Assembly: GCA_004193595.1 (NCBI GenBank) | Contig: RPGQ01000001.1 | Coordinates: forward strand, 276,418-340,417 | Length of the DNA: 64,000 nt | Reading direction: 5' to 3' | Origin: Desulfobacteraceae bacterium Eth-SRB2 | GTDB taxonomy: Bacteria > Desulfobacterota > Desulfobacteria > Desulfobacterales > UBA11574 | Shown: positions 7,357 through 14,121 of the stretch, one piece after another | Position numbering within the stretch: position 1 is the stretch's first letter | Layout: each line of letters starts with the position of its first letter | Program-made: the position numbers and the translations under genes | Notes under the pieces: generated by a model | Database searches by the model: none | What the model was told of the DNA's origin: nothing | The model's input: only the letters and a program-made list of their open reading frames with translations

Positions 7357-7521
7357 TTATTTTTTAGCTGTGGAAGTTTCTAAAGCCAAGGATGCACCTT
7401 GCAATTCCGTTGCCTGCTTTGGCTGGATCTGGATCTCGCACTCGGGAAACAGTATCTTAAGGTATGATATTAGGGATTCACATTCTTCAGGACGATCTGT
7501 TATGAAAACTATTTTGTCCAT
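7357..7521 (-). CDS. Small hypothetical protein, 54 residues
   Basis: Open frame starting MDKIVFITDRPEECESLISY and ending in ETSTAKK, with a perfect AGGAGG six bases before the ATG. The beginning looks like the first strand and helix of a receiver-like fold, but the frame is far too short for a full receiver and I recognise no family. It lies in the same direction as the STAS-like gene 97 bp upstream and could be co-transcribed with it. Confidence 0.6.
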   Translation of the reverse strand: MDKIVFITDRPEECESLISYLKILFPECEIQIQPKQATELQGASLALETSTAKK

Positions 7522-7618
7522 TGCAAACCTCCTGTACGCTAATCAACGACTTCGGATTCACAAAAAAAGAGGCCGGATAACTATTAGTGAGGGGAAAGGA
7601 AAAGCGTTCCGAAATGCT

Positions 7619-7891
7619 CTACTGCGTCGCTATTGCATCGCCATATTTTCCGGTGAATGTTAGGCCATGGGATAGTCTCTTTATAGAGAAATTTTTTTGA
7701 AACACATCCAGACCAAAAGGATGAACGGACAAAAGAGAGCAAGTATCAACAAAAACTTTCCCGGTATTTCCTTTATATTTTTTTAGGGTATTGATCAGTT
7801 CATAGGCTGATGAACCGTCAAAGTCTCCCATGAGCTTAAGATGAAGGTTATCGCTGTTTTTATGACAAATAATTTTGAAATTTAATGCCAT
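7619..7891 (-). CDS. STAS-like (anti-sigma-factor-antagonist fold) small protein
   Basis: A 90-residue protein, MALNFKIICHKNSDNLHLKLMGDFDGSSAYELINTLKKY, followed by KVFVDTCSLLSVHPFGLDVFQKN. The pattern of strand, GDFDGSSA helix and DTCSL loop fits a compact STAS-like fold. The usual phosphorylatable Ser/Thr region reads DTCSLLSVHPFG, so phospho-switching is only a guess. Start at the ATG seven bases after AAGGAG, not the longer frame beginning six residues upstream. Confidence 0.65.
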   Translation of the reverse strand: MALNFKIICHKNSDNLHLKLMGDFDGSSAYELINTLKKYKGNTGKVFVDTCSLLSVHPFGLDVFQKNFSIKRLSHGLTFTGKYGDAIATQ

Positions 7892-7985
7892 TGTTTTTCT
7901 CCTTATCATTGCCGCACGTCTCTGTTTTTAGTCGGATTGATAGTTACTCTCCGTCTAAAGCAATCATCCTTCGACCATCTTTCAG

Positions 7986-8162
7986 CTAGTATTCCACTTG
8001 GTTCGAAAAATAATTTCGTTTGTCTTGTTTACCTTTTCTTCGACGGATGACAATGTTTATACTGCCTTGGGCCTGAGTTTGGTATTGCTCAGATAAAACT
8101 TGCTTATGGGGCTTAACCCTGCAAAAAGGGGTCGCACATTTTTTTCTCTTTTTCGCTTTCAT
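7986..8162 (-). CDS. Small basic hypothetical protein, 58 residues
   Basis: Frame MKAKKRKKCATPFCRVKPHK...NQVEY, strongly basic with two cysteines in C-x4-C. GAGAGG lies eight bases before the ATG. A plausible sigma70 promoter is upstream on the minus strand (TTGAAT, 16 bases, TATAGC). No family recognised; a nucleic-acid-binding role would only be a guess from charge. The rest of the 7892-8354 gap holds ATTCCATTACTCC word repeats (8251-8299). Confidence 0.5.
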   Translation of the reverse strand: MKAKKRKKCATPFCRVKPHKQVLSEQYQTQAQGSINIVIRRRKGKQDKRNYFSNQVEY

Positions 8163-8250
8163 TTATATTCCCTCTCGAATAACTATATGTGCTATAATTA
8201 AACATCTCGGAAATTCAACAACTTGACGAAATTACAAATCTTTTAATGGC

Positions 8251-8299
8251 AACCTGTTTATTCCATTACTCCATTACTCCATTTTTCCATTATTTCAAG
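8251..8299. repeat. 'ATTCCATTACTCC' word repeat
   Basis: Tandem-like words ATTCCATTACTCCATTACTC and TTCCATTATTTC. The same vocabulary occurs at 13918-14107 and 42112-42245, there as inverted pairs. Confidence 0.6.
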
Positions 8300-8354
8300 T
8301 GTGACCTGCCCGCTCGTGCCCTGCAATGGCAGGCGGGGCGAACTTGAAATGTTT

Positions 8355-8924
8355 CTAAACTTCACAACCACTGTAATGCTGTATGAAATACTGAATCTTC
8401 CTAATTTGGGCAGGTGTCGGCCTCTTAAACTGTACATGATGTCGCCTCTTTTTTATAGGATCCATAGAAAAACCAGAGGCAACTTTAACATCGCAAATGG
8501 TTTTAAACGTCAAATTTGCAAGGTAAAAACCACGATCAGCCAATAAAATGTCCAGGACAAGTGATTGACTTGATTGCTCCCGGCCGGCAATGTAATCAAA
8601 CGAAAGGCCGTCCATACTGATGTTATTAATTCTGCCGAACATTTCCGGTTTGGATCGGTATACGGCACATGCGATCTCTCCCATGCTTCTATCTGCGACT
8701 CGTATCTGCTTAGCGGAAACGGGCCGGATCAAAGCAAATGCGTCTTTATTAACCTGAAATCGTTTGTGTGCTCTCCTATCCCCCCTTTTCACCGTGTTTT
8801 TATCAATCAATGTAAGAAACGGTGACCGGTTCATAATCGCAACATCACGCTCACCTTTAGATAATTTATTCGCATGATACATCCGGTCTGTTTGATTATC
8901 GTCAAAAAAATAGTTTTTATCCAT
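8355..8924 (-). CDS. PilZ-domain protein (c-di-GMP receptor type)
   Basis: A 189-residue protein with both PilZ binding motifs: RRAHKRF (RxxxR type, about 50-56) and NISMDGLSF (D/NxSxxG type, about 100-108). PilZ domains bind cyclic di-GMP and switch partner proteins. The N-terminal 45 residues are unassigned, and there is no membrane segment or signal peptide. AGGAGG is four bases before the ATG. The gene lies eight bases downstream of the small Cys4 gene 8933-9106 on the same strand, so the two are probably co-transcribed. A second PilZ protein is at 58173-58631. Confidence 0.8.
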   Translation of the reverse strand: MDKNYFFDDNQTDRMYHANKLSKGERDVAIMNRSPFLTLIDKNTVKRGDRRAHKRFQVNKDAFALIRPVSAKQIRVADRSMGEIACAVYRSKPEMFGRINNISMDGLSFDYIAGREQSSQSLVLDILLADRGFYLANLTFKTICDVKVASGFSMDPIKKRRHHVQFKRPTPAQIRKIQYFIQHYSGCEV

Positions 8925-8932
8925 TCTTCCTC

Positions 8933-9106
8933 CTATTTTTGCTCTTCTTTCAGGCAGTATTCACGCCAGGCGCAGTCCAAACGGTCACAGTTCCCGTCTG
9001 CCTTGCCAAAACAATCCGGATTTCCCTCCATACGCTGAACGCTTCGAATGAGGTGTGTTATATCCGGCAAATTATCGCTTGAACCCGTATCTATCCTGTC
9101 GAACAT
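8933..9106 (-). CDS. Small Cys4-motif protein, copy 1
   Basis: A 57-residue protein starting MFDRIDTGSSDNLPDITHLI and ending with CFGKADGNCDRLDCAWREYC, a C-x6-C-x4-C-x4-C cluster suited to a zinc or Fe-S site. GGAG lies before the ATG, which fixes this start; the longer open frame upstream is non-coding repeat. A paralogue with the same core (THLIRSVQ..EGNPDCFG..DGNCDRLDCAWRE.CLKE) is at 49417-49602. Both genes share an upstream region (TTTTGTGTA..AAATGGAATTTAT, then the hairpin repeat at 9201-9296), so gene and leader were duplicated together. Confidence 0.72.
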   Translation of the reverse strand: MFDRIDTGSSDNLPDITHLIRSVQRMEGNPDCFGKADGNCDRLDCAWREYCLKEEQK

Positions 9107-9200
9107 TTCTATTTCTCCTATGTTTCGGCTTGCTGTAGATAAAAGCATGTTATGTTTTGTGTAATAAATGGAATTTATCGACAGATCATTTATTATCGAT

Positions 9201-9296
9201 TTTATTAATTTTGTCCATAGGGGGAGGGCTTCATTTTTTCTGAGGAAATTCCCCAGGAGGGAATTTCCCCCATGCAAAATGGAGAATATTCCCGAT
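9201..9296. repeat. Hairpin-rich repeat, family E, copy 1
   Basis: TTTTGTCCATAGG, then GGAAATTCCC-CAGGA-GGGAATTTCC forming a 10-bp stem, then GGAGAATATTCCC. Copies at 10121-10220 and 49765-49864 and a degenerate one at 55931-56012. In copies 1 and 3 it lies upstream of a Cys4 gene, so it may contain the promoter or a leader structure. Confidence 0.72.
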
Positions 9297-9489
9297 TTGT
9301 TATATTATCTTGCATCAATCCTGTGGATGGACTAAAATTTGAATCCGACGCCAAAATTGCTGATGACAATCAGTTATGGATGGGCACCAGTTACAAAGTT
9401 AATTACATCGAATTTACTTTTTACGAGTTCATCAGTTTTAGAAGCACGGGAAAAAACAACGGACATTTATTTAAGGGGAGGAAAACGTT

Positions 9490-9954
9490 ATGGCTGAAAA
9501 ACAAATTGTCTACTGCACCGACTTTTCTGAAAACGCCGAAGCCGCCTTTATAACAGCGCTTGAGATGGCGGAAAAGTATCAGGCTAACCTTTTGGTTATT
9601 CACGTGTTTCCGCCGGTGGTAAATCCCATGTCAACCGATATGATATGGATGCCGCCCGAAGAGCCCAAGAAGAATCTTATTCTCAAGCTGGAGGAGCGGA
9701 TGCAGCAAGAATACGGTGACAGGATCGGTGACAAAGTCGATTATCAGCTCATCGTTCTCGACGGTCATGTCTCAACTGAAATTTTGACGTTCCTCAATGA
9801 AAATCCTGTGGATATCGTTGTGATGGGGTCTTACGGGCTTTCAGGCATGGGGCTTGTCTTTTTCGGCAGCGTAGCCAAACGGATATCTTACAAAGCCCCC
9901 TGTTCGGTAATGATCGTTCGGGACCGTAAAAAGATCAAGGACAAATCGAGATAG
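9490..9954 (+). CDS. Universal stress protein, single domain
   Basis: A 154-residue USP: KQIVYCTDFSENAEAAFITA at the N-terminus and the signature G-2x-G-9x-G-S (GSYGLSGMGLVFFGS). A GGGGAGGAAAA ribosome site precedes the ATG. It stands alone between repeat ends (9372-9390 and 10094-10112) that belong to family B but point outwards. No sigma54 element of the kind seen for other USPs was found upstream, so its control probably differs. Confidence 0.92.
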   Translation: MAEKQIVYCTDFSENAEAAFITALEMAEKYQANLLVIHVFPPVVNPMSTDMIWMPPEEPKKNLILKLEERMQQEYGDRIGDKVDYQLIVLDGHVSTEILTFLNENPVDIVVMGSYGLSGMGLVFFGSVAKRISYKAPCSVMIVRDRKKIKDKSR

Positions 9955-10029
9955 ATAAATTCATGCCGTAAGGTGAAGCGGTCAGGCCGGCGCTCCCAAG
10001 GTAGTGTTCTGTCGCTTCAACAACTTCGC

Positions 10030-10092
10030 TTATCCTGGAAGGGCGGTTATAATCGAAGGTGGTTTGACCATTTCATGAACTTGCCCTTTAGC
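10030..10092 (-). pseudogene. Fossil 3' end of a third CNBD gene
   Basis: On the minus strand 20 codons plus stop read AKGQVHEMVKPPSIITALPG, matching the last residues of the CNBD proteins at 3617-4099 and 47878-48360 (AKRQIHxMVKAPTIITALPG). The rest of the gene is missing; a family B repeat end begins at 10094, directly at the break. The remaining gap 9955-10261 holds only this fossil and repeats. Confidence 0.8.
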
Positions 10093-10093
10093 T

Positions 10094-10220
10094 AGTGCCC
10101 ATCCATAACTCGTTAATTTTTATTAAATTTGTCCATAGGTGGGACGGTTTCATTTTTTCTGAGGAAATTTTCCGGAAGGAAATTTCCCCCATACAAAAGG
10201 GGGAATATTCCCGATACGAT
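10094..10220. repeat. Family B end joined to family E hairpin repeat
   Basis: AGTGCCCATCCATAAC (10094-10109) is a family B terminal repeat; 10121-10220 carries GTCCATAGG, the GGAAATTTTCC/GGAAATTTCC hairpin and GGGGGAATATTCCC. It abuts the CNBD fossil, suggesting that an insertion or deletion at this element destroyed the gene. Confidence 0.65.
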
Positions 10221-10261
10221 AGACATGTTTTTTTCGCTGTCGCCCTGTGACGAAAAAGATT

Positions 10262-10726
10262 TTATCTGTGCCTATTTCCGCGTATGCTTAACAAAGGCAC
10301 CGGGCAGTGACGAAACATTTTTTCTGCTGTAGAGCCGAAGAGAATGTCTTCAAGATTGCTGCGACCCTTGGGACCCATAACCATAATATCGGCACCTTCA
10401 TCCTTAACGGCCTGGATTAGCTCGCGAAAGGGTATTCCAATCTTAATGACTTTTTTAACGGAAAGATGGCCGGCAGATATTTCTTCAATCAGTTCATTAA
10501 TACGCTCTAATCGGCTTTCCGTTTTATCCTTTATAAACTCATCTTCAGAAATAGCACCGCTATACATTGCTGCCATTCGGATTGAATTTACATCTCTTTC
10601 GTTAATTACATGGGTTATAATTATCTCTGCCTTTAAATCCTCGGCCAGCTCCGCAGCATATTTCAGCGATTCTTTTGAATACTCAGAAAAGTCACAAGCC
10701 ACCATGATTTTACTGATTTTTTTCAT
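10262..10726 (-). CDS. Universal stress protein, single domain, sigma54-controlled
   Basis: A 154-residue USP: KISKIMVACDFSEYSKESLK at the start and G-2x-G-9x-G-S (GPKGRSNLEDILFGS) near the end. GGGGGAG before the ATG at 10726 fixes the start; an upstream in-frame extension to 10825 crosses the promoter and is rejected. It has the cleanest regulatory unit in the window: sigma54 element 10777-10793, palindromic site 10901-10917, and then the gene for the sigma54 activator itself (10925-12361) in the same direction. Confidence 0.93.
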   Translation of the reverse strand: MKKISKIMVACDFSEYSKESLKYAAELAEDLKAEIIITHVINERDVNSIRMAAMYSGAISEDEFIKDKTESRLERINELIEEISAGHLSVKKVIKIGIPFRELIQAVKDEGADIMVMGPKGRSNLEDILFGSTAEKMFRHCPVPLLSIRGNRHR

Positions 10727-10776
10727 TTTCTCCCCCTTTGTGGGCGCAAGTGTATTTGAGCCCTTATCAATAAAAA

Positions 10777-10793
10777 AGCAAGAGACATGCCAA
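10777..10793 (-). promoter_or_regulatory. Sigma54 promoter of the USP gene 10262-10726
   Basis: Minus strand TTGGCATG-TCTC-TTGCT, the closest match to consensus among the minus-strand set. Predicted start near 10766, about 40 bases before the ATG, with no insertion in the leader. Confidence 0.82.
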
Positions 10794-10900
10794 GAATGAC
10801 TTTTGGAGATATGATGGAATAACACCTTGATAAGTCAAAATATTTTCTAAGACTGGATGGGATTCTTACTTTAGTTTGGAAGGGAAAGGGTGTCAGAATT

Positions 10901-10917
10901 TTTTACAAAATGTAAAA
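10901..10917. promoter_or_regulatory. Palindromic upstream activator site, copy 3
   Basis: TTTTAC-AAAAT-GTAAAA preceded by GTGTCAG, 124 bp from the start of the sigma54 element and 8 bp from the stop codon of the activator gene. Confidence 0.75.
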
Positions 10918-10924
10918 CCACAAA

Positions 10925-12361
10925 TCATTTCGGGTCTTCTCTAATTGAAGTCTCGAATTTAATTCCGTACTTTTCAATCCTGGAATGAAGGGTAGGTCTG
11001 GAAAGTCCGAGGAGTTTCGCCGCCTTTGAGCGGTTTCCATCGGTGAGTTTTAACGTTTCGCTAATAACGATACTGGTAAAGTGGCCCATGCAGGCATCAA
11101 AGATGTTTTCATCTGATTGAGAGGTAAGCATCTGATACACCCATTGCCGAATGGCCTGATCACCTTTTGGTAAGTCTTTGGTTCTGACTGCATTTGCGTC
11201 GCTGATGGCCTGCGAGATGTCTTTCTGAGAAATGGGAGCCCCGCGGTTAAAAATCAATGCCTTTTGGAGTGTATTGCCCAGCTCGCGAACATTACCCTGC
11301 CAGGGGGAGGCGGTAAGTATGGCCTTTGCCTCTTTAGTAATTCCCGGGTTTTCAATATTCGCTTCACGTGAAAAGCGCGCCAGAAAATAATCGGTCAGTA
11401 CCGGAATATCCTTGGCACGTTCCCTCAGGGAAGGTAAAAAGATAGTGACCACCTTGAGCCGGTAGTAAAGGTCTTCACGAAAACGTCCCTGGTCCAAAGC
11501 GAATTCAAGGTCACGATTTGTGGCGGCGACAATTCTTACATCCACGGGAATGGTTGCCCGGCCTCCAAGCCGCTCGATGCTTTTTTCCTGGAGCAGGCGT
11601 AAAATTTTGGCCTGGATGCTTAACGGCATATCACCTATTTCGTCCAAAAATATGGTTCCGCCGTGGGCCTGTTCGATTTTTCCCACCCGGCGATGAGCAG
11701 CTCCGGTAAATGCGCCTTTTTCATATCCGAACAGTTCGCTCTCTAAAAGGGTTTCGGGAATCGCGACACAGTTGATCACCAGAAAGGGTTTGTTTGCCCT
11801 CCGGCTGTGCTGGTAAACGGCCCGGGCAACCAGTTCTTTTCCCGTACCGGATTCGCCTCTGATTAGGACCGTAGCATCGGTCGAGGCAACCCTGCCGATG
11901 GCCTTGTAAATCTCCTGCATGGGCTTGCTCCGCCCAATAATGGCATCGCGGGAACTTTCGTCAGGGACGGGATCCATATCCACCGGCGAACGCATGAAAC
12001 GACCGGCTTCCAGGGCCTGTTTAATCACTGTCAACATGTCAGGGATATCAAAGGGCTTGAGAATATAGTCGAATGCTCCCATCTTGGTGGCTTTGATAGC
12101 GGTTTCAGTGGTGGTGTAAGCGGTCATAATAATCACGGGAAGCCTGGGCTCTATTTCGTGAATGACCTGAAAAGTTTCAAAGCCGTTCATCCCCGGCAAA
12201 CGCATGTCCAAAATAACGAGATCCGGAATTTCCTTTTCTATTATTTTAAGACCTGCTTCCCCGGAAGCAGCGCATTCAGAGTGATAGCCCTCTTCTTTCA
12301 AAAGCTTGTAAAAACTTTTGCGCAACTGGTCATCGTCGTCAATGATCAAAATGCTGCTCAA
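10925..12361 (-). CDS. Sigma54-dependent response regulator (NtrC family)
   Basis: A 478-residue activator in three parts. The receiver (1-120) has acidic residues DDDD at 8-11 and phospho-acceptor D52. The AAA+ domain has Walker A GESGTGKE (169-176), the sigma54-contacting GAFTGA (216-221) and Walker B GTIFLDEIGD (235-244). A Fis-type helix-turn-helix at the C-terminus reads GNRSKAAKLLGLSRPTLHSRI. It remodels sigma54 RNA polymerase when phosphorylated. The start is TTG, inside the last codons of the upstream kinase gene, with AAGGGA upstream; that overlap suggests translational coupling. The downstream palindrome/sigma54 promoter unit makes it the likely regulator of the TTTTAC-N5-GTAAAA regulon (inference). 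Confidence 0.93.
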   Translation of the reverse strand: MSSILIIDDDDQLRKSFYKLLKEEGYHSECAASGEAGLKIIEKEIPDLVILDMRLPGMNGFETFQVIHEIEPRLPVIIMTAYTTTETAIKATKMGAFDYILKPFDIPDMLTVIKQALEAGRFMRSPVDMDPVPDESSRDAIIGRSKPMQEIYKAIGRVASTDATVLIRGESGTGKELVARAVYQHSRRANKPFLVINCVAIPETLLESELFGYEKGAFTGAAHRRVGKIEQAHGGTIFLDEIGDMPLSIQAKILRLLQEKSIERLGGRATIPVDVRIVAATNRDLEFALDQGRFREDLYYRLKVVTIFLPSLRERAKDIPVLTDYFLARFSREANIENPGITKEAKAILTASPWQGNVRELGNTLQKALIFNRGAPISQKDISQAISDANAVRTKDLPKGDQAIRQWVYQMLTSQSDENIFDACMGHFTSIVISETLKLTDGNRSKAAKLLGLSRPTLHSRIEKYGIKFETSIREDPK

Positions 12362-13829
12362 AATCTAATCCCTTTATTGGAAGCGTAATGATAAACGTGG
12401 ATCCTTGGCCTTCCTTTGATTGGATATCCAGCCGGCCCTGGTGCTCTTCAACAATCCGGGCTGCAATGCTCAATCCCAGGCCCGTCCCTTCTTCTTTGGT
12501 GGTGAAAAAGGGTTGAAAAATGTTGTCGTGAATCGATTCGGGGATACCCGGGCCGTTGTCCTTTAGTCGAATTACCGCAACCCTGCCCGTGGGCGGTAGG
12601 AAATCTTCTTCCTCTTCGATGACAATAGATCCTCCCTGTTCCATGGCCTCGCATGCATTAATTATAAGGTTAACCAGAACTTCCTTTAATTGCTCGGGGT
12701 CCGCCTGGATCTCCGGAAGTTGATGTTTCCGGATCACATTGACCTTCACGTCATATGATTTCAGCCTGTGTTCCAGTAACTGCAGGCCCATGTCAACCAC
12801 TATAGACGGACTGACCTGCTGCATTTTGAGCCTGGGCGGCCGTGAAAACTCCAGAAAACTCTGCACAATGGCATCGGTATGCCGAATTTCCTCGGAGATC
12901 ACATCAAAGTCTTCTTTCTGGTAATCGCTCAGCTCCAGGGACCGGCTAAGCGAAAACAGGCGCATTTTTACTGATGTGAGGGGGTTGCGAATGCTGTGGG
13001 CCATTCCGGCCGCAAGTTTACCCACCATGGCCATCTTTTCGGCCTGCAAAAGGTGTTCACGGCTGCGCTCGAGCTCGATGTGGGTCTGGCCGGCTGCTTC
13101 GATCAAGTCGTGCACACTGCGACTGATTGCCTTGACTTCGTCACCCGACTTTTTCAACGTGCCTTTTTTATTCGCTTCCTGAGCCAGTCGCCGCAAGGGA
13201 TCTAAAATCTGGTTTGCCAGAATAAAGGCCAAAAGGACACTCAGAGAAAAAACAACCAGTATAGCGGCTCCTACAATAAACCTGAGTTTTCGGGCCTGGA
13301 GCAAGCTTTCGTTTTTGGCCGACATGATTCTTTTGGTATGAAAATCTTTGTATCTTTCGCATAATTCCAGGATGTTGAAAAAACGACTGCGAACTTTCCG
13401 GTGCAGTATAGCGCCTTTCTCCCGCTCTCCGGCTTTATAGTAGGAGATAACTTGGTCTTTGGCGTCGATGTAAAGCCGGTATTCCCGCTCGATTTGATCA
13501 ATGGCTTGTTTTTGCTGCTGATCTTCAACCCCCAAGCGAGCGGTATTTAGCTGCTCATTGAATATCTGGCGGTACTTCCCCAGTTGCCTGAGCCAGTCGG
13601 GATCACCATCCAGAAAATAGTAAGATACAAAACCTTTTTGATTGATAAGGGAGGCTTCAAAAGATTCTGCCGATTGGTATGCAACCAGGTCCCGGTCGAT
13701 AATTTCGGTCAATACCCGTTTAAGGCGATACGTATACCATACCGTGATTAGACCGCCCAGCAAAGTGATAAACACCAGGGCGGCCAAAATCAGGTAAATC
13801 CGGTTGCGAAGATTGATACTATGCCACAT
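12339..13829 (-). CDS. Membrane sensor histidine kinase, partner of the sigma54 activator
   Basis: A 496-residue kinase. Transmembrane segments lie at about 10-32 and 184-206, enclosing a mostly helical periplasmic domain (four-helix-bundle-like). A HAMP-like linker follows, then the H box VGKLAAGMAHSIRNPLTSVK with H278, and an ATPase domain with N box (NLIINACEAM), G1 (LKDNGPGIP), F box (FFTTKEEGTGLGLS) and G2. It probably senses a periplasmic or membrane signal and phosphorylates the regulator it overlaps. AGGA lies upstream of the ATG. The promoter region is the repeat-bearing gap 13830-14121; I see no convincing sigma54 element there. Confidence 0.92.
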   Translation of the reverse strand: MWHSINLRNRIYLILAALVFITLLGGLITVWYTYRLKRVLTEIIDRDLVAYQSAESFEASLINQKGFVSYYFLDGDPDWLRQLGKYRQIFNEQLNTARLGVEDQQQKQAIDQIEREYRLYIDAKDQVISYYKAGEREKGAILHRKVRSRFFNILELCERYKDFHTKRIMSAKNESLLQARKLRFIVGAAILVVFSLSVLLAFILANQILDPLRRLAQEANKKGTLKKSGDEVKAISRSVHDLIEAAGQTHIELERSREHLLQAEKMAMVGKLAAGMAHSIRNPLTSVKMRLFSLSRSLELSDYQKEDFDVISEEIRHTDAIVQSFLEFSRPPRLKMQQVSPSIVVDMGLQLLEHRLKSYDVKVNVIRKHQLPEIQADPEQLKEVLVNLIINACEAMEQGGSIVIEEEEDFLPPTGRVAVIRLKDNGPGIPESIHDNIFQPFFTTKEEGTGLGLSIAARIVEEHQGRLDIQSKEGQGSTFIITLPIKGLDFEQHFDH

Positions 13830-13917
13830 TAAAAAATCCTATATAACATCTTGGATATTTTACAACTTTCTGTAAATAATACACTTTATTAAGGCATGTT
13901 CTTTTGCCACATATAAG

Positions 13918-14107
13918 GAATAATGGAGTGATGGAATATTGGAATGTTGGGCTCAAAAGGATGTTATTTATTAAATCCTATGTCAAAATGAAATTTATAA
14001 TAACCCAATTTCCCATTTTTTCTCTGAGCCTCAGACGCCCCGAGTCGGAGGCCCAAAACCCATCACTCCATTATTCCAACATTCCAATTGTGATCCAATT
14101 GGGGCAA
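13918..14107. repeat. Inverted 'GGAATAATGG/CCATTATTCC' word repeat
   Basis: GGAATAATGGAGTGATGGAA (13918-13937) pairs with ATCACTCCATTATTCC near 14052-14073, and a GGGGCAAAGCCCC hairpin follows. A related block at 42095-42245 carries the same words including GGGGCTTCGCCC. Non-coding filler of the gap 13830-14121. Confidence 0.65.
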
Positions 14108-14121
14108 AGCCCCTTATCTCT

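Noticed and set aside
7115-7663. 182-codon plus-strand frame
   Set aside because: It is a shadow of the USP gene 6862-7332 and then runs antisense to the small gene at 7357-7521.
9372-10112. A transposon carrying the USP gene 9490-9954 between inverted GGATGGGCAC ends
   Set aside because: The ends point outwards from the gene compared with the complete element at 4132-4330, so they belong to two separate flanking elements, not one around the gene.
13858-13877. TTTACA-ACTTTC-TGTAAA as another activator site
   Set aside because: The half-sites are 3 bases further apart than in the regulon palindromes and no sigma54 element lies at the right distance; kept only as a curiosity upstream of the kinase gene.
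13890-13912. AAGGCATGTTCTTTTGCC as a sigma54 promoter
   Set aside because: The spacing is 11 instead of 10 and the orientation is away from the kinase gene.
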